Part shown: in pieces, positions 44,379-55,590 of the stretch | How positions within the stretch are numbered: the first letter of the stretch is position 1 | Layout of the letters: each line of letters opens with the position of its first letter | Origin: Pectinatus haikarae | GTDB lineage: Bacteria > Bacillota > Negativicutes > Selenomonadales > Selenomonadaceae | NCBI RefSeq assembly: GCF_015732185.1 | Contig: NZ_WIQM01000001.1 | Span: 1-64,000, forward strand | Length of the DNA: 64,000 nt | Direction: 5' to 3' | Made by a program: the position numbers and the translations under genes | The notes under the pieces: generated by a model | The model's database searches: none | Told to the model about the DNA's origin: nothing | Seen by the model: only the letters and a program-made list of their open reading frames with translations

Positions 44379-45020
44379 CTATTCACCTGGGATGGGAGCA
44401 GTGACAAAGGCATCCAAAGGATAGGCAGTCATACTGAACCAGTCGGCAGCGTCATCCCATGACAGGACAAGGTTCTCCCTGAGGACACTGCCGCTTCCGT
44501 TGTCAGCATAGCCTTGCAGAATGGGCCATGCATTTTCACTGTTGAGTAAATGTACTTTCATATTTGTACTATTCCAGCCCATGCCCACTATATTATCCAT
44601 ACTGGCATAAGTTGCATAGCTGCTTTTATAAGGTCCTATCATGTAAAAATCATGTGTAAGACCATTGCTTTGGAGCGCATTGTCTTTTATTATCCAAAAA
44701 ACCATATCGGGATCAGCTGCTTTGAATTCGAATATTTTTATGATGCTTCCGGGTAAAAAAGTAAACTCAATGTTATTGGCGCTGCCGGAAACAAGCATGC
44801 TGCCGCGTACTTTTCCGTTGTAGCTGTCGGGCATGAAGAATGTGAAACGTACATATTCATTCCATTGGCCCATGGTACGAACGCTGAAAACATCGCCCCA
44901 AAGATTGTCAGACGCAAATTCTGAAATCTCCCGAGCACTGATAATACGCATGGCCTGGCAGGATGTTTGATAAAAATAGAATATTGAAGCGAATATTATA
45001 ATAAGGGATATTTTTTTCAT
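44379..45020 (-). CDS. secreted protein of unknown function
   Basis: 213 residues from the ATG at 45020, which has GAGGAGTG before it. A signal peptide (MKKISLIIIFASIFYFY, cut near SCQA) leads to a beta-rich body with many aromatic residues (GQWNEYVRFTFFMPDSYNG). No family is recognised. It probably acts in the periplasm. It converges with the HD gene and is divergent from valS. Confidence 0.65.
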   Translation of the reverse strand: MKKISLIIIFASIFYFYQTSCQAMRIISAREISEFASDNLWGDVFSVRTMGQWNEYVRFTFFMPDSYNGKVRGSMLVSGSANNIEFTFLPGSIIKIFEFKAADPDMVFWIIKDNALQSNGLTHDFYMIGPYKSSYATYASMDNIVGMGWNSTNMKVHLLNSENAWPILQGYADNGSGSVLRENLVLSWDDAADWFSMTAYPLDAFVTAPIPGE

Positions 45021-45107
45021 AGAATCACTCCTCAAAATAAATATATCATCCAAATACACAGTAGCATATAAAATAAATATTAGTCAAGCAAGGCAGAAAT
45101 GGCAATA

Positions 45108-45136
45108 TTGTTTTTTCTATAGTTTTATGATAATAT
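45108..45136 (+). promoter_or_regulatory. promoter of valS-folC
   Basis: TTGTTT (45108-45113) and TAATAT (45131-45136), spacer 17; it precedes the T-box leader. Confidence 0.6.
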
Positions 45137-45144
45137 AAGGGCGT

Positions 45145-45389
45145 TGAAATATGAAAAATGCTATGAAAAAGAGAGCACGGACGGATGCGGTATAGAGAGA
45201 AAATCCTCAGGCTGAAAGATTTTTCCGCAAAAATTTGTTGCTGTAGCTTTAGAGCTTCTGCGGTGAAGTTAGTAGCCGCGGACGTGCGGCGCGGCGTTAG
45301 GCGTTTGAGCTTTGCCCGATGGCAGAGAAATTTAGGTGGTACCACGAAAGTATACTCTTTCGTCCTATTGGGACGGAGGGGTTTTTTTA
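45145..45389 (+). ncRNA. T-box leader of valS
   Basis: The ~250-base leader ends with the T-box core AGGTGGTACCACG (45334-45346), just before the terminator. The distal stem I pieces AGAGAG and GGCTGAAAG are present near 45195-45220. T-boxes sense uncharged tRNA, here by context tRNA-Val. The specifier codon was not fixed by eye. Confidence 0.85.
45355..45389 (+). terminator. T-box-controlled terminator
   Basis: CTCTTTCGTCC pairs throughout with GGACGGAGGGG (several G-T pairs), then TTTTTTT. The competing antiterminator uses the T-box core upstream. Confidence 0.88.
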
Positions 45390-45406
45390 TTTTAGGAGGG
45401 AATAAT

Positions 45407-48061
45407 TTGCAGGAGACAAACATTCCAAAGGTTTATGATCCGCAGAGTTTTGAAAAAAAATGGTATGAATTTTGGGAGAAAAATAAATTATTTCACGCAA
45501 AAGTGCAAAAAGATAAGAAGCCTTACAGTATTGTAATACCGCCGCCGAATGTCACCGGTCAGCTTCATATGGGACATGCAATGGATAACACTTTGCAGGA
45601 TATTCTTATACGCTTTCGCCGTATGCAGGGATATAATACCTTGTGGATGCCGGGATGCGACCATGCCGGTATAGCTACACAGGCAAAGGTGGACGCGGCG
45701 CTGAGAGAAGAAGGGTCCTCACGTCATGAAATAGGCAGGGAAAAATTTGTAGAACGGGCATGGCAGTGGAAGGAAAAATTTGGCAGCCGTATAATGTACC
45801 AGCTGCGGTCTTTGGGATCTTCCTGTGATTGGGACAGAGAACGGTTTACAATGGATGAAGGCTGTTCTAAGGCAGTGAGAGAGGTTTTTGTCCGGTTGTA
45901 TGAGGAAGGGCTGATCTATCAGGGGACGCGTATTACAAATTGGTGTCCGCACTGTAATACGGCACTCAGCGATATAGAAGTGGAACATGAGACGGAAATG
46001 GGACATTTGTATCATATCCGCTATAATGTCGAAGGTACAGATGAATATGTTGAGATAGCCACTACACGTCCGGAGACAATGTTCGGTGACACAGGAGTGG
46101 CTGTTCATCCTGAGGATGAGAGATATAAAAGACTGGTCGGGAAAATGCTGGTGCTGCCTGTTGTCGGACGTCTCATACCTCTTTTTGCTGACGAATATGT
46201 TGATCCGCAGTTTGGTACGGGAGCGGTGAAGGTCACCCCGGCGCATGATCCGAATGATTTTGAGATGGGACAACGGCATGATCTTGAGCAGATACTTGTT
46301 ATGACGAATGATGGAAGAATGGCGGAAAATACCGGACTTTATGCCGGCATGGACCGTTATGAATGCCGGCGACGTCTGATCGAGGATTTGAAGAGCCGGG
46401 GAGTTTTATCGGGTATAGAGGATCATGAACATGCAGTGGGACATTGCTCGCGATGTGATACAACTGTTGAACCGATGATTTCCAAACAATGGTTTGTAAA
46501 AATGGAGTCATTGGCGAAACCGGCCGTAGAGGCTGTAAAAAACGGAAAAATAAAATTTGTACCGGAACGCTTCACTAAAATATATTGCAACTGGCTTGAA
46601 AATATACGTGACTGGTGCATTTCCCGTCAGCTTTGGTGGGGACATCAAATACCTGCATGGTATTGTGATAATTGCGGAGAAACGATAGTTTCACGTGATG
46701 ATGTCACTGTGTGCACAAAATGCGGCAGTAATCATCTGCGCAGGGACGAAGATGTTCTGGACACATGGTTCAGTTCCGGTTTATGGCCGTTTGAAACGAT
46801 GGGATGGCCGGAAAAAACAGAGGAATTGAAACAGTTTTATCCGACAAGTGTGCTTGTGACAGGTTATGATATAATTTTCTTCTGGGTTGCCCGCATGGTA
46901 ATGATGGGATTGAAGTTTGGCGAAGATATTCCTTTTAAGCATGTGTTTATTCATGGACTGGTGCGTGATTCTCAAGGACGCAAGATGAGCAAGTCACTCG
47001 GGAACGGAATCGATCCGGTCGAGGTTATCGAAAAATACGGAGCGGATACATTGCGCTTTATGCTGATAACGGGAAATACTCCCGGGAATGATATGCGCTT
47101 TTATTGGGAACGTGTGGAAAGTGCACGCAATTTTGCCAATAAGTTATGGAATGCATCTCGATTTATGCTTATGAATCTGGAAGGTTTCGATAAGGACTTT
47201 GTTCCTGAACAGGCGGAATACACTCTGGCGGACAAATGGATATTAAGCAGGTATGCACATACTGCAGCATCTGTAACGAAAAATTTGGAGAATTTCGAGC
47301 TGGGCGAAGCTGCCCGATCTTTATATGAGTTCATTTGGAATGAATTTTGTGATTGGTATATAGAATTGAGCAAGGCACGACTCTATGATAAGGAAAATAT
47401 AGCTGCAAGAAAGACGGCACAATATGTCCTGGGTTATGTGCTGGAACATACATTGAGATTACTCCATCCTTTTATGCCTTTTATAACGGAAGAAATATGG
47501 CAGCATATACCTCATGAGGGAGAAAGTGTCATGACGAGCTTGTGGCCTGATGGGGAAAATGGAAAAATAGATGCTGCCGCTGAAAAAAATATGACGGCTG
47601 TCATGGAAACAATCAAAGCAATAAGAAATATACGTGCGCAGGTAAATGCCGTACCCGGCAGGAAAAGTGAAGTGATCTTATTCTTCGCGGATCGCAGTTT
47701 AAAGGAAACCTTTGTAGAAAATAAGGGATATCTGGCATCTCTTGCGGCTGCCGAACCGATGACCGTATGGACAGACAGCATGGTCAAGCCGGAAAATGCG
47801 ATGACAGCTGTAGTCAGCGGGGTTGAAGTTTATCTGCCGATGGCGGGACTGATCGATGTGGAAAAGGAAACGGCACGGCTTACCAAGGAAATGATAAATC
47901 TCGATAAGGAAATAGAGCGCCTTGCAAAGAAATTAAGCAATGAAGGTTTTTTGGCCAAAGCTCCGGCAGAAGTAGTAGAAAAAGAGAAGGAGAAACAAAA
48001 GGGCTATACTGATAAGAAAGCAGCGGTACAGGAACGCTTGACTTATCTGGCGGCCTTGTGA
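45407..48061 (+). CDS. valS: valyl-tRNA synthetase
   Basis: 884 residues from a TTG at 45407 behind TTAGGAGGG; the frame extends further up but runs through the T-box. Class I motifs are [15 protein letters not shown] (HIGH type) and [12 protein letters not shown] (KMSKS). The editing domain has [18 protein letters not shown] zinc-ribbon-like CDNCGE...CTKCGS occurs mid-protein. The C-terminal coiled coil ([20 protein letters not shown]) is the valyl-specific tRNA-binding arm. folC follows after 6 bases. Confidence 0.97.
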   Translation: MQETNIPKVYDPQSFEKKWYEFWEKNKLFHAKVQKDKKPYSIVIPPPNVTGQLHMGHAMDNTLQDILIRFRRMQGYNTLWMPGCDHAGIATQAKVDAALREEGSSRHEIGREKFVERAWQWKEKFGSRIMYQLRSLGSSCDWDRERFTMDEGCSKAVREVFVRLYEEGLIYQGTRITNWCPHCNTALSDIEVEHETEMGHLYHIRYNVEGTDEYVEIATTRPETMFGDTGVAVHPEDERYKRLVGKMLVLPVVGRLIPLFADEYVDPQFGTGAVKVTPAHDPNDFEMGQRHDLEQILVMTNDGRMAENTGLYAGMDRYECRRRLIEDLKSRGVLSGIEDHEHAVGHCSRCDTTVEPMISKQWFVKMESLAKPAVEAVKNGKIKFVPERFTKIYCNWLENIRDWCISRQLWWGHQIPAWYCDNCGETIVSRDDVTVCTKCGSNHLRRDEDVLDTWFSSGLWPFETMGWPEKTEELKQFYPTSVLVTGYDIIFFWVARMVMMGLKFGEDIPFKHVFIHGLVRDSQGRKMSKSLGNGIDPVEVIEKYGADTLRFMLITGNTPGNDMRFYWERVESARNFANKLWNASRFMLMNLEGFDKDFVPEQAEYTLADKWILSRYAHTAASVTKNLENFELGEAARSLYEFIWNEFCDWYIELSKARLYDKENIAARKTAQYVLGYVLEHTLRLLHPFMPFITEEIWQHIPHEGESVMTSLWPDGENGKIDAAAEKNMTAVMETIKAIRNIRAQVNAVPGRKSEVILFFADRSLKETFVENKGYLASLAAAEPMTVWTDSMVKPENAMTAVVSGVEVYLPMAGLIDVEKETARLTKEMINLDKEIERLAKKLSNEGFLAKAPAEVVEKEKEKQKGYTDKKAAVQERLTYLAAL

Positions 48062-48067
48062 GGAAAA

Positions 48068-49381
48068 ATGGATTATCAGGAAGCATTGTCATATCTTAAT
48101 GAACTGAATAAATTCGGCACCAGACTGGGGCTTGATAGAATAAAACGGCTGGTGGAGCTGCTCGATGAACCGCAGCTCAAATATAAAACCATTCACGTGA
48201 CAGGGACCAACGGTAAAGGATCGGTCTGTGCCATGATCAGCGGAATTATACATCAATCAGGAATAAAGACAGGCCTGTATATCTCACCACATCTTTTTTC
48301 CTATACGGAGCGGATTCAAATTGACGGAGCACCGGTGAGCAAGGCTGCATTTGCTAATTGTATAGGAGTTGTAAAAACTTTTGCCGATCAAATGATCGAT
48401 GAAGGCATGGAATCGCCTACGCAGTTTGAGGTGCTGACTGCCGCAGCTTTCTTATGCTTTGCGGTAAATAAAGTGGAATATGCCGTTATCGAAGTCGGTC
48501 TCGGCGGTCTTTTTGATTCTACTAATGTAGTATTGCCGGAAGTGTCTGTCATTACTAATATTGCTTTTGAACATGCTGCTTTCTGCGGAGGAACACTAGA
48601 AGGAATAGCACATCATAAAGCCGGGATAATAAAAGACGGAATACCCGTAGTCACCGATGCAAAAGGTATGACACTTGATATACTGCATCAGGAGGCCGCT
48701 GAAAAAAATACGGATCTTTTTATTGAGGATACTGATTTTCAGGCACAATTTCTCAGCTATGACGGCAGCAGACAGTATATAGCGTTTGCTTCTAACATTC
48801 TCGGCGTTAAAGAGGAATTTGCGCTCAATCTTTTGGGAGATCATCAGGTGCGGAATGGGGCACTGGCGATAATGACGGCATATTTGCTTGCCAATGATGA
48901 ACGGCGTATAACAGCAGAGTCCGCAAGAGTAGCCTTGGAAAACGTAAGATGGCCGGGACGATTTGAGAAATTTGACATAAATAATAAGCGTATAATTATT
49001 GACGGTGCGCATAATCCGGCGGGGATACTTATGCTCAGACAAAATTTGGATAAGTATTTTCCCGATGAACAGCGTGTTTTTGTGTTGGGAATATTAAAGG
49101 ATAAGGCAGTAGCTGTGATGCTGAAAACACTGCTGCGTCCGAATGATATAGTCATCGCCACAGAACCGGATTCACCGCGTATGGCCGATCCTTCAGAGTG
49201 GGCTCAAAACTTGGATATTAAATATGTGCAGGTGGAGACAGACAGGCAGGCCGCTTTAACAAAAGCAATGGCACTGACACAGGAGGGCTGTTTATTATGT
49301 CTTACCGGATCACTTTATCTGATAGGTGAATTGCGTCATATCTTATGTGAAATCAAGGAAAATGAAAAACGAAATATTTGA
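48068..49381 (+). CDS. folC: folylpolyglutamate synthase / dihydrofolate synthase
   Basis: 437 residues. ATP site HVTGTNGKGSVCAMI, folate-binding YISPHLFSYTERI, and IEVGLGGLFDSTN; the second domain has IDGAHNPAGILML. The enzyme adds glutamates to folates, and often also makes dihydrofolate. It is translated six bases after valS, the common Firmicute order. Confidence 0.95.
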   Translation: MDYQEALSYLNELNKFGTRLGLDRIKRLVELLDEPQLKYKTIHVTGTNGKGSVCAMISGIIHQSGIKTGLYISPHLFSYTERIQIDGAPVSKAAFANCIGVVKTFADQMIDEGMESPTQFEVLTAAAFLCFAVNKVEYAVIEVGLGGLFDSTNVVLPEVSVITNIAFEHAAFCGGTLEGIAHHKAGIIKDGIPVVTDAKGMTLDILHQEAAEKNTDLFIEDTDFQAQFLSYDGSRQYIAFASNILGVKEEFALNLLGDHQVRNGALAIMTAYLLANDERRITAESARVALENVRWPGRFEKFDINNKRIIIDGAHNPAGILMLRQNLDKYFPDEQRVFVLGILKDKAVAVMLKTLLRPNDIVIATEPDSPRMADPSEWAQNLDIKYVQVETDRQAALTKAMALTQEGCLLCLTGSLYLIGELRHILCEIKENEKRNI

Positions 49382-49442
49382 TATGGCATCTTTCTGAAAT
49401 GTTATAAGGATAACTGAGAACTTGTGATTCTTTAGGAGATAT

Positions 49443-50774
49443 ATGAATATTTTTAAAAGAAATAAATATGCCAAAGATTCAGGTACAATGATGTTTTATG
49501 CGTTGCTTGTGACACTTTTCCTTTTGCCATTCAGCGGCGACGGGGCAGCCTATACCTTATTCTTGGGATGGTTTTTTTATCTGTTGAAAGTCTATTTTTC
49601 CGGTTGGCAATGGAAACGGACACATATAGATTTGCCGCTGGCGGTTTTTGTGTGTATTGCTTTTCTCTCAGTGATTAATTCACCGCAGAAAATGTTCAGT
49701 TTTTACAATGCCTATCATCTTATTGGAAAGTACCTGCTGATATATTATTTGGCTGTACAATGCATAGTAACTGAAGAACAAATCAGGAAAATTATTTTTT
49801 CCATAGGTATTTCAGCTGTACTGGTACTGTTTTACGGATTTTTTCAATATACTGTCGGTATCAATACAGCCGGTATGGACTGGACAGATATGCAGGCTTT
49901 TCCCGAAATGACAATGCGTGTTTTTTCCACGTGGGAGAATCCTAACATTCTGGCCGGTTATTTGAATATGGTTATGGCAATAGCTTTTGGTATTTTTATA
50001 TATACTGATGAAAAAAAAGCAAGATTGATAATCGGTGTTTTTTTTATATTGGCTGTGATTATTTTAGGATTTACCTATGCCAGAGGTGCATGTCTGAGTA
50101 TAGTTGCGGTGATAGCAGCATATGGAATTTTCTGCAAAAAGAAAATTATTTTACCCCTTGTTGCTGTATTGGCTGTGCTGATGTATTTAGATACGGCTTT
50201 GTTTGATCGAATGACTTCTGTTTTTACTACCATTGATACTTCTTCTGAGCTCAGACTGGCATTGTGGGAGAGCACGGTGGAAATGGTATTGGACCACCCA
50301 CTTTTGGGTATAGGATGGGGTGCGTATTATTTTGTTTATCCGTCCTATGATTTTTATATGCAGGGAAATTTTATAAAAATAGTACACGCGCATAATATGT
50401 ATCTTAATATTGCAGCAGAAACAGGGATTATCGGTCTTCTTTCCTTTATAGTCTGTCTTGGCGGCAGCATATGGCGTGCTCTGCTGAATTATAAACGGCT
50501 GCCTACCAATTTTTTGCGCGGAACATTACTGGGCTGTGGTTTGGCACTTTCGGCTATAGCACTCAATGGTTTAACTGATTTTGTTCTTTTCAATACTCGG
50601 CTGTCCATGTTTTTCTGGTCAGTTATTGCAGTGATTTCGGCATTGCTGCAAAATAAGGAATTGCTGACTGCACGTGAAGGTATGAAAAACAGGCGTATAG
50701 GATTTAGCATATTGCCCGCTCTTTCCAATGAGGAGATCGAAAAAAATAAATCATATAATTTGAAATCATTTTAG
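49443..50774 (+). CDS. O-antigen ligase-like (Wzy/WaaL superfamily) membrane protein
   Basis: 443 residues, about 11-12 spans. A long periplasmic loop after ARGACLSIVAVIAAY and before the last spans holds HPLLGIGWGAYYFVYPS and IVHAHNMYLNIAAETG, with the conserved Arg and His-x-x-x-L pattern of the O-antigen ligase (Wzy_C) domain. Such proteins attach or polymerise glycans on the periplasmic side. A surface LPS fits the diderm envelope. Whether it is ligase or polymerase is open; no glycan gene cluster is near. Confidence 0.82.
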   Translation: MNIFKRNKYAKDSGTMMFYALLVTLFLLPFSGDGAAYTLFLGWFFYLLKVYFSGWQWKRTHIDLPLAVFVCIAFLSVINSPQKMFSFYNAYHLIGKYLLIYYLAVQCIVTEEQIRKIIFSIGISAVLVLFYGFFQYTVGINTAGMDWTDMQAFPEMTMRVFSTWENPNILAGYLNMVMAIAFGIFIYTDEKKARLIIGVFFILAVIILGFTYARGACLSIVAVIAAYGIFCKKKIILPLVAVLAVLMYLDTALFDRMTSVFTTIDTSSELRLALWESTVEMVLDHPLLGIGWGAYYFVYPSYDFYMQGNFIKIVHAHNMYLNIAAETGIIGLLSFIVCLGGSIWRALLNYKRLPTNFLRGTLLGCGLALSAIALNGLTDFVLFNTRLSMFFWSVIAVISALLQNKELLTAREGMKNRRIGFSILPALSNEEIEKNKSYNLKSF

Positions 50775-50906
50775 CTGTATTGAAGGTTTGCAGAAGTTTA
50801 TGATATTATAAATTTACATTCAGGCAAATTGGTGCTGTGGCATCAGCTCAGCCTGTTTGCCCTATGACTGAAAGTTAATCGGATAAGGGAGAAGGCGAAA
50901 AGTATA

Positions 50907-51533
50907 ATGAAAGATATATCAAAGGCTACTATAGACAGATTGCCTTTATATCTGAGGGCACTGCGCATGGCTCAGGATGAAGGTCTTGATGTAATCTCAT
51001 CTGAAGAACTCGGACGCAGACTGGAGATTACACCGGAGCAGATACGCAAGGATTTGGCATCCTTTGGACAATTCGGCAAAAAAGGCGTGGGTTACTATGT
51101 AAATGAATTAAAGCACAGTATCAGTAATATTTTAGGACTTGATAATCATTGGAATATAGCCATTATAGGCATAGGTCATCTGGGGTCAGCTCTGGCTAAT
51201 TATCATAATTTTATTTCATTAGGGTTTAATTTAGTGGCGCTGTTTGATTATGAACCCAATATAATTGGGAAGACCGTAAATCACGTCAAAGTAAAAGATG
51301 TTGCTTTGTTGGAACAGACTATAAAGGAATTGAATATCCATATAGGTATTATTACAGTTCCCGGACAATTTGCTCAGGAAGTAGCCGACAGGCTGGTCAA
51401 AGCTAAAATAAAAGGAATATGGAATTTTGCGCCTATCAGGATGAAGGTTCCTGATGATATGCACATAGTGAATGAAGATTTGTCCATCGGTCTATCCTGT
51501 TTGTCATATCATATCACGAGAAAACCTCATTAG
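50907..51533 (+). CDS. rex: redox-sensing transcriptional repressor Rex
   Basis: 208 residues. The winged helix is LGRRLEITPEQIRKDLASFG, followed by QFGKKGVGYYV. The Rossmann site is IIGIGHLGSAL, and a swapped C-terminal helix ends the protein. Rex senses NADH/NAD+ and represses fermentation genes. The propionate operon starts 334 bases downstream and is a natural target, though I found no clear TTGTGA-N6-TCACAA palindrome there. Confidence 0.93.
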   Translation: MKDISKATIDRLPLYLRALRMAQDEGLDVISSEELGRRLEITPEQIRKDLASFGQFGKKGVGYYVNELKHSISNILGLDNHWNIAIIGIGHLGSALANYHNFISLGFNLVALFDYEPNIIGKTVNHVKVKDVALLEQTIKELNIHIGIITVPGQFAQEVADRLVKAKIKGIWNFAPIRMKVPDDMHIVNEDLSIGLSCLSYHITRKPH

Positions 51534-51653
51534 GGTCATGCCCTCATTTTTTTGCAGGACGCGACACTCTTGAATGCCGCTGTAAAACGATTACTTTTAT
51601 GTATAATTTTTCACAATTATATACAATTAGGTTTTGTTTTTTGGCTAAATTGC

Positions 51654-51682
51654 TTGACGCTTTTATTATCTGGTGGTATCCT
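51654..51682 (+). promoter_or_regulatory. promoter of the propionate-pathway cluster
   Basis: TTGACG (51654-51659) and TATCCT (51677-51682), spacer 17, in the 334-bp spacer 51534-51867. The transcript would have a leader of ~180 bases. A half-site TTCACAA at 51610 is the only Rex-like word. No gene is seen in the spacer. Confidence 0.6.
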
Positions 51683-51867
51683 AACAATTGTAGAAATATG
51701 GTCGTTTTGCTGTACTATTAACTATAAATGAAGTAAATAATTACTATTCACTTTGATTATAGTTAAAAAATGGCGGGAGGCTATATATGACGTCATCGGC
51801 GATTGTTTTTGCCGGTAGTGTAGTAATTAAATTTATAGTTATTGATTCATGGGGAGGAGAATATTTG

Positions 51868-53370
51868 ATGATTGACATTCTCGATCGCGTACGCAATAAA
51901 GAATTGCGATCTAAGATCGTTAGTGCCGAAGAAGCCGCTGCCTACATTAAACCCGGAATGAATGTAGCAACCAGTGGTTTTACTCCGTCAGGTTATGTCA
52001 AAGCTGTTCCGACGGCTCTTGCCAAACGCATGGAAAAGGAACCGTTTAAAATCAATTTATGGACAGGGGCTTCAACCGGTGCCGAAGAAGACGGTGCTCT
52101 GGCGAAGGTCAATGGAATTGCAAAGCGTATGCCGTACCAGACAAACAAGGAATTGAGGAATCGTGTCAATAGCGGTGATGTAGATTATATTGATATGCAT
52201 CTGAGCGAGTCGGCACAATTTGCACGTTACGGTTATATGGGCGGCAGCGTGGATGTAGCGATTGTAGAAGCTTGTGCGATAACCGAAGAAGGCAATATTA
52301 TTCCTACGACTTCAATGGGCAATACGGCTTCTTTTGTACAGCAGGCTGATGTTGTAATTGTAGAAGTAAATGTTACGCAGCCTCTCGAACTTGAAGGAAT
52401 GCACGATGTGTATGTACCGCTTGATCCGCCGCATCGCCTGCCTATCCCTATCGTAAAGCCCAATGATCGCATAGGTACACCGTACATACCATGCAATCCT
52501 GAGAAAATCAAATTCATCGTACCATGTGATATAAAAGATCACACACGTCCCTTAGGTGAAATTGATGATAATTCCAAACATATGTCTCATTTTATTACTG
52601 ATCTGCTCAATAATGAAATTAAGGAAGGGCGTATGCCGGCAAACCTTCTGCCTCTTCAGTCAGGTGTGGGGAATGTAGCTAATGCTGTTATCCACGGATT
52701 TGTTGAATCGGATCTGAAAGATCTGTCTGTTTATACTGAAGTAATTCAAGATGGTATGCTTGATTTGATTGATGCTGGTAAATTAAGTTTTGCATCAGGC
52801 ACAGCCTTGTCCCCTTCCCCGGAAGGTTTGGATCGTTTTTATAGAAATATAAAAGAATACAGGAAGCATCTTGTTCTGCGTCCGGAAGAAATATCGAACA
52901 GCCCGGAAGTTGCCCGCCGTATAGGCGTTATTGCCATGAATACAGCTATTGAATGCGATATTTACGGCAATGTAAATTCCACACACATTATGGGAACAAA
53001 AATGATGAATGGTATCGGCGGGTCGGGCGATTTTGCACGTAATGCTTATCTTACCATCTTCTGCACAGGATCAACGGCAAAAGACGGTAAAATATCATCA
53101 ATAGTGCCGTTCTGTTCTCATATTGATCATACAGAGCATGATGTTGATGTTATAGTTACCGAGCAGGGCCTTGCTGATCTGCGCGGTCTTTCTCCGCGCA
53201 AACGTGCAAAGCAGATTATTGAACATTGTGCACACCCGGATTTCAAGCCGATGCTGCTAGACTATTTTGAAAGAGCCGATTCTGCCACTAAACATGCACA
53301 GACACCTCATCTGCTGAATGAGGCTTTGTCGTGGCATCAGAAATTTGTGGAAACAGGATCGATGAAATAA
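51868..53370 (+). CDS. succinate/acetate/propionate CoA-transferase
   Basis: 500 residues from the ATG at 51868 behind GGGGAGGAG; a longer frame begins at 51787 but is not conserved. The family (Cat1/YgfH/AarC) is shown by GMNVATSGFTPSGYVKAVP, LPLQSGVGNVANAV and the glycine loop GIGGSGDFARNAY. The probable catalytic Glu is in VYTEVIQDG. In propionate formers it moves CoA from propionyl-CoA to succinate, closing the cycle. First gene of the cluster. Confidence 0.9.
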   Translation: MIDILDRVRNKELRSKIVSAEEAAAYIKPGMNVATSGFTPSGYVKAVPTALAKRMEKEPFKINLWTGASTGAEEDGALAKVNGIAKRMPYQTNKELRNRVNSGDVDYIDMHLSESAQFARYGYMGGSVDVAIVEACAITEEGNIIPTTSMGNTASFVQQADVVIVEVNVTQPLELEGMHDVYVPLDPPHRLPIPIVKPNDRIGTPYIPCNPEKIKFIVPCDIKDHTRPLGEIDDNSKHMSHFITDLLNNEIKEGRMPANLLPLQSGVGNVANAVIHGFVESDLKDLSVYTEVIQDGMLDLIDAGKLSFASGTALSPSPEGLDRFYRNIKEYRKHLVLRPEEISNSPEVARRIGVIAMNTAIECDIYGNVNSTHIMGTKMMNGIGGSGDFARNAYLTIFCTGSTAKDGKISSIVPFCSHIDHTEHDVDVIVTEQGLADLRGLSPRKRAKQIIEHCAHPDFKPMLLDYFERADSATKHAQTPHLLNEALSWHQKFVETGSMK

Positions 53371-53473
53371 TAGCTGAGATATAAAAAACTGATGGTTTTG
53401 GTTTATAATCGGATAGATAAAAAAGTCTTTATATATAATCCGAGTAAATAACAGTCCAGGAGGAAAAATAACT

Positions 53474-55126
53474 ATGAGCACTGAAAAAGAAAAGATTCAA
53501 GCTGAATTAACCCAGTATAATGCCAGCGCGGAAAAAGCAATCGCAAGGTTCCCGGAACGGCCCAATCTTCCCGAACAGCGTCTTTATACTCCGCTTGATA
53601 TCGAAAAAAATGATTATGCCGATGATATCGGTTTCCCGGGTGTATACCCTTATACACGCGGTGTTCAGCCCACAATGTACCGCGGTCGTTTCTGGACTAT
53701 GCGCATGTATGCAGGTTTTTCAACAGCTGAAGAATCAAATAAACGTTATCGCTACTTGATCGAATCCGGTGCATCGGGACTTTCCTGTGCATTTGATTTG
53801 CCTACGCAGATAGGCTATGATTCCGATGATTCTATCTCCGAAGGTGAAGTAGGTAAAGTCGGTGTTGCCATTGATTCACTTGCTGATATGGAAATTCTTT
53901 TCGATAAAATCGATCTCGGCAAGGTTTCTACATCAATGACCATTAATGCACCGGCATCCGTACTTTTGGCAATGTATATCGCTGTTGCGGAAAAACAGGG
54001 TGTAACGGCTGAACAGCTTAAAGGTACTATTCAAAATGATATACTGAAAGAATATGCTGCCCGCGGCACATATATTTTCCCGCCTCGTCCGTCCATGCGT
54101 CTTATCACCAACATCTTTGAATATTGTTCGAAAAATGTACCGAAATGGAATACAATTTCTATTTCCGGTTATCATATCCGTGAAGCAGGTTCCACTGCTG
54201 CTCAGGAAATCGCTTTTACCATCAGTGACGGTATTGCCTACGTTGAAGCCGCGATCAAGGCTGGCTTGGACGTAGATGCCTTTGCCGGACGTCTTTCCTT
54301 CTTCTGGAATGCGCATAATAATCTTTTGGAAGAAGTTGCCAAATTCCGTGCTTCCCGTCGTATATGGGCGAAAGTCATGAAAGAACGTTTCAATGCGAAG
54401 AAACCGAAATCAATGATGCTTCGTTTCCATACTCAGACAGCAGGTTCCATGCTGACAGCCCAGCAGCCGAACAATAATATTGTTCGTGTTGCGCTTCAGA
54501 CGGCAGCAGCAGTAATGGGCGGCACACAATCTCTGCATACAAATTCCCGCGATGAAGCTTTGGCTCTTCCTACGGAACAATCAGTTATGGTTGCTTTGCG
54601 CACTCAGCAGATAGTTGCATACGAAAGTGGTCTTGCCGATGTTATAGATCCGCTTGCAGGTTCTTATTATGTTGAGTCAATGACAGATAAAATTGAAGCG
54701 GAAGCATGGGATTATATCAAGAAAATTGATGAAATCGGCGGTGCTGTTGCCGCTATAGAAAAAGGTTACATTCAAAAAGAAATTCAAGACAGCGCTTATA
54801 AATGGCAGATGGATGTTGAATCTAACGCAAAAATCATTGTCGGCGTCAACAAGTTCCAAGTTAAAGAAAAACCTGTTGAAGGCCTCCTGAGAGTTGATTC
54901 TTCTGTTGGTGAAAAACAGAAACAAAAACTTGCTGATATGAAGGCAAAACGTAACAATGATGCGGTTGCAAAAGCCTTGGCTGAATTGGAAACTGCCTGT
55001 AAAGATGAGAATGAAAACCTTATGCCTTATATTCTTGATGCGGTTAGAACCTATGCTACACTTGGCGAAATCTGCGGTGTAATGCGTAAAGTATTTGGCG
55101 AATACGAAGCACATACAAACTTATAA
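53474..55126 (+). CDS. methylmalonyl-CoA mutase, catalytic (large) chain
   Basis: 550 residues, ending before the B12-binding domain, so the enzyme is of the two-gene type. The TIM barrel has [19 protein letters not shown] with [25 protein letters not shown] and [18 protein letters not shown], all typical. The mutase turns succinyl-CoA to R-methylmalonyl-CoA with adenosylcobalamin. AGGAGGAAAAA precedes the ATG. The cobalamin-binding partner is the next gene. Confidence 0.95.
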   Translation: MSTEKEKIQAELTQYNASAEKAIARFPERPNLPEQRLYTPLDIEKNDYADDIGFPGVYPYTRGVQPTMYRGRFWTMRMYAGFSTAEESNKRYRYLIESGASGLSCAFDLPTQIGYDSDDSISEGEVGKVGVAIDSLADMEILFDKIDLGKVSTSMTINAPASVLLAMYIAVAEKQGVTAEQLKGTIQNDILKEYAARGTYIFPPRPSMRLITNIFEYCSKNVPKWNTISISGYHIREAGSTAAQEIAFTISDGIAYVEAAIKAGLDVDAFAGRLSFFWNAHNNLLEEVAKFRASRRIWAKVMKERFNAKKPKSMMLRFHTQTAGSMLTAQQPNNNIVRVALQTAAAVMGGTQSLHTNSRDEALALPTEQSVMVALRTQQIVAYESGLADVIDPLAGSYYVESMTDKIEAEAWDYIKKIDEIGGAVAAIEKGYIQKEIQDSAYKWQMDVESNAKIIVGVNKFQVKEKPVEGLLRVDSSVGEKQKQKLADMKAKRNNDAVAKALAELETACKDENENLMPYILDAVRTYATLGEICGVMRKVFGEYEAHTNL

Positions 55127-55149
55127 TATAGAGATTGTCGGAGGGACTA

Positions 55150-55545
55150 ATGATGGAAAAACGTATTAGAGTATTAGTTGCAAAACCTGGACTTGACGGA
55201 CATGATCGCGGAGCTAAAGTTGTAGCTCGTGCGCTGCGTGATGCTGGTTTTGAAGTTATATATACAGGCCTTCGTCAGACGCCTGAACAGATAGCTGAAG
55301 CAGCTTTGCAGGAAGATGTCAATGTTGTTGCTATGAGTATACTGTCAGGCGCGCATCCGCATCTTTTTCCGAAAGTTGTAGAACTTGTTCATGAAAAAGG
55401 TATGAAGGATGTATTGATTGTCGGCGGCGGTGTTATTCCGGAAAGTGATATACCTGCTCTTAAAAAAGCGGGTATAGCCGAAGTATTTACCCCGGGTACA
55501 TCCACCGGTGATATTGTTGATTTTATCAAAGCACACGTAAAATAA
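55150..55545 (+). CDS. methylmalonyl-CoA mutase, cobalamin-binding (small) chain
   Basis: 131 residues from ATG 55150 (a second ATG follows) behind GTCGGAGGGAC. The B12 motif [20 protein letters not shown] carries the His that binds cobalt; [14 protein letters not shown] and [11 protein letters not shown] complete it. Together with the 53,474 gene it makes a complete mutase. Separate chains are known in archaea and several anaerobes. Confidence 0.95.
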   Translation: MMEKRIRVLVAKPGLDGHDRGAKVVARALRDAGFEVIYTGLRQTPEQIAEAALQEDVNVVAMSILSGAHPHLFPKVVELVHEKGMKDVLIVGGGVIPESDIPALKKAGIAEVFTPGTSTGDIVDFIKAHVK

Positions 55546-55556
55546 AAAAACGTATC

Positions 55557-55590
55557 ATCTTGCCCTCTTATTTCTATGAGAGGGCAAGAT
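55557..55590. terminator. 12-bp hairpin after the mutase genes, weak terminator or RNA processing site
   Basis: ATCTTGCCCTCT and AGAGGGCAAGAT with a 10-base loop. It is followed by GTTTATAAG, not a T-run, so it may only attenuate or stabilise the mutase message. Confidence 0.5.

Noticed and set aside
45185-45406. N-terminal extension of valyl-tRNA synthetase
   Set aside because: This part is the T-box leader and terminator; a TTG with an ideal ribosome site follows at 45407.
51534-51867. Rex operator before the CoA-transferase
   Set aside because: Only a half-site (TTCACAA) and a CAATTG palindrome are present; not enough for a Rex box.
55557-55590. Full terminator splitting the mutase genes from meaB
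   Set aside because: The hairpin has no T-run on the plus strand, so it is listed only as a weak or processing hairpin.
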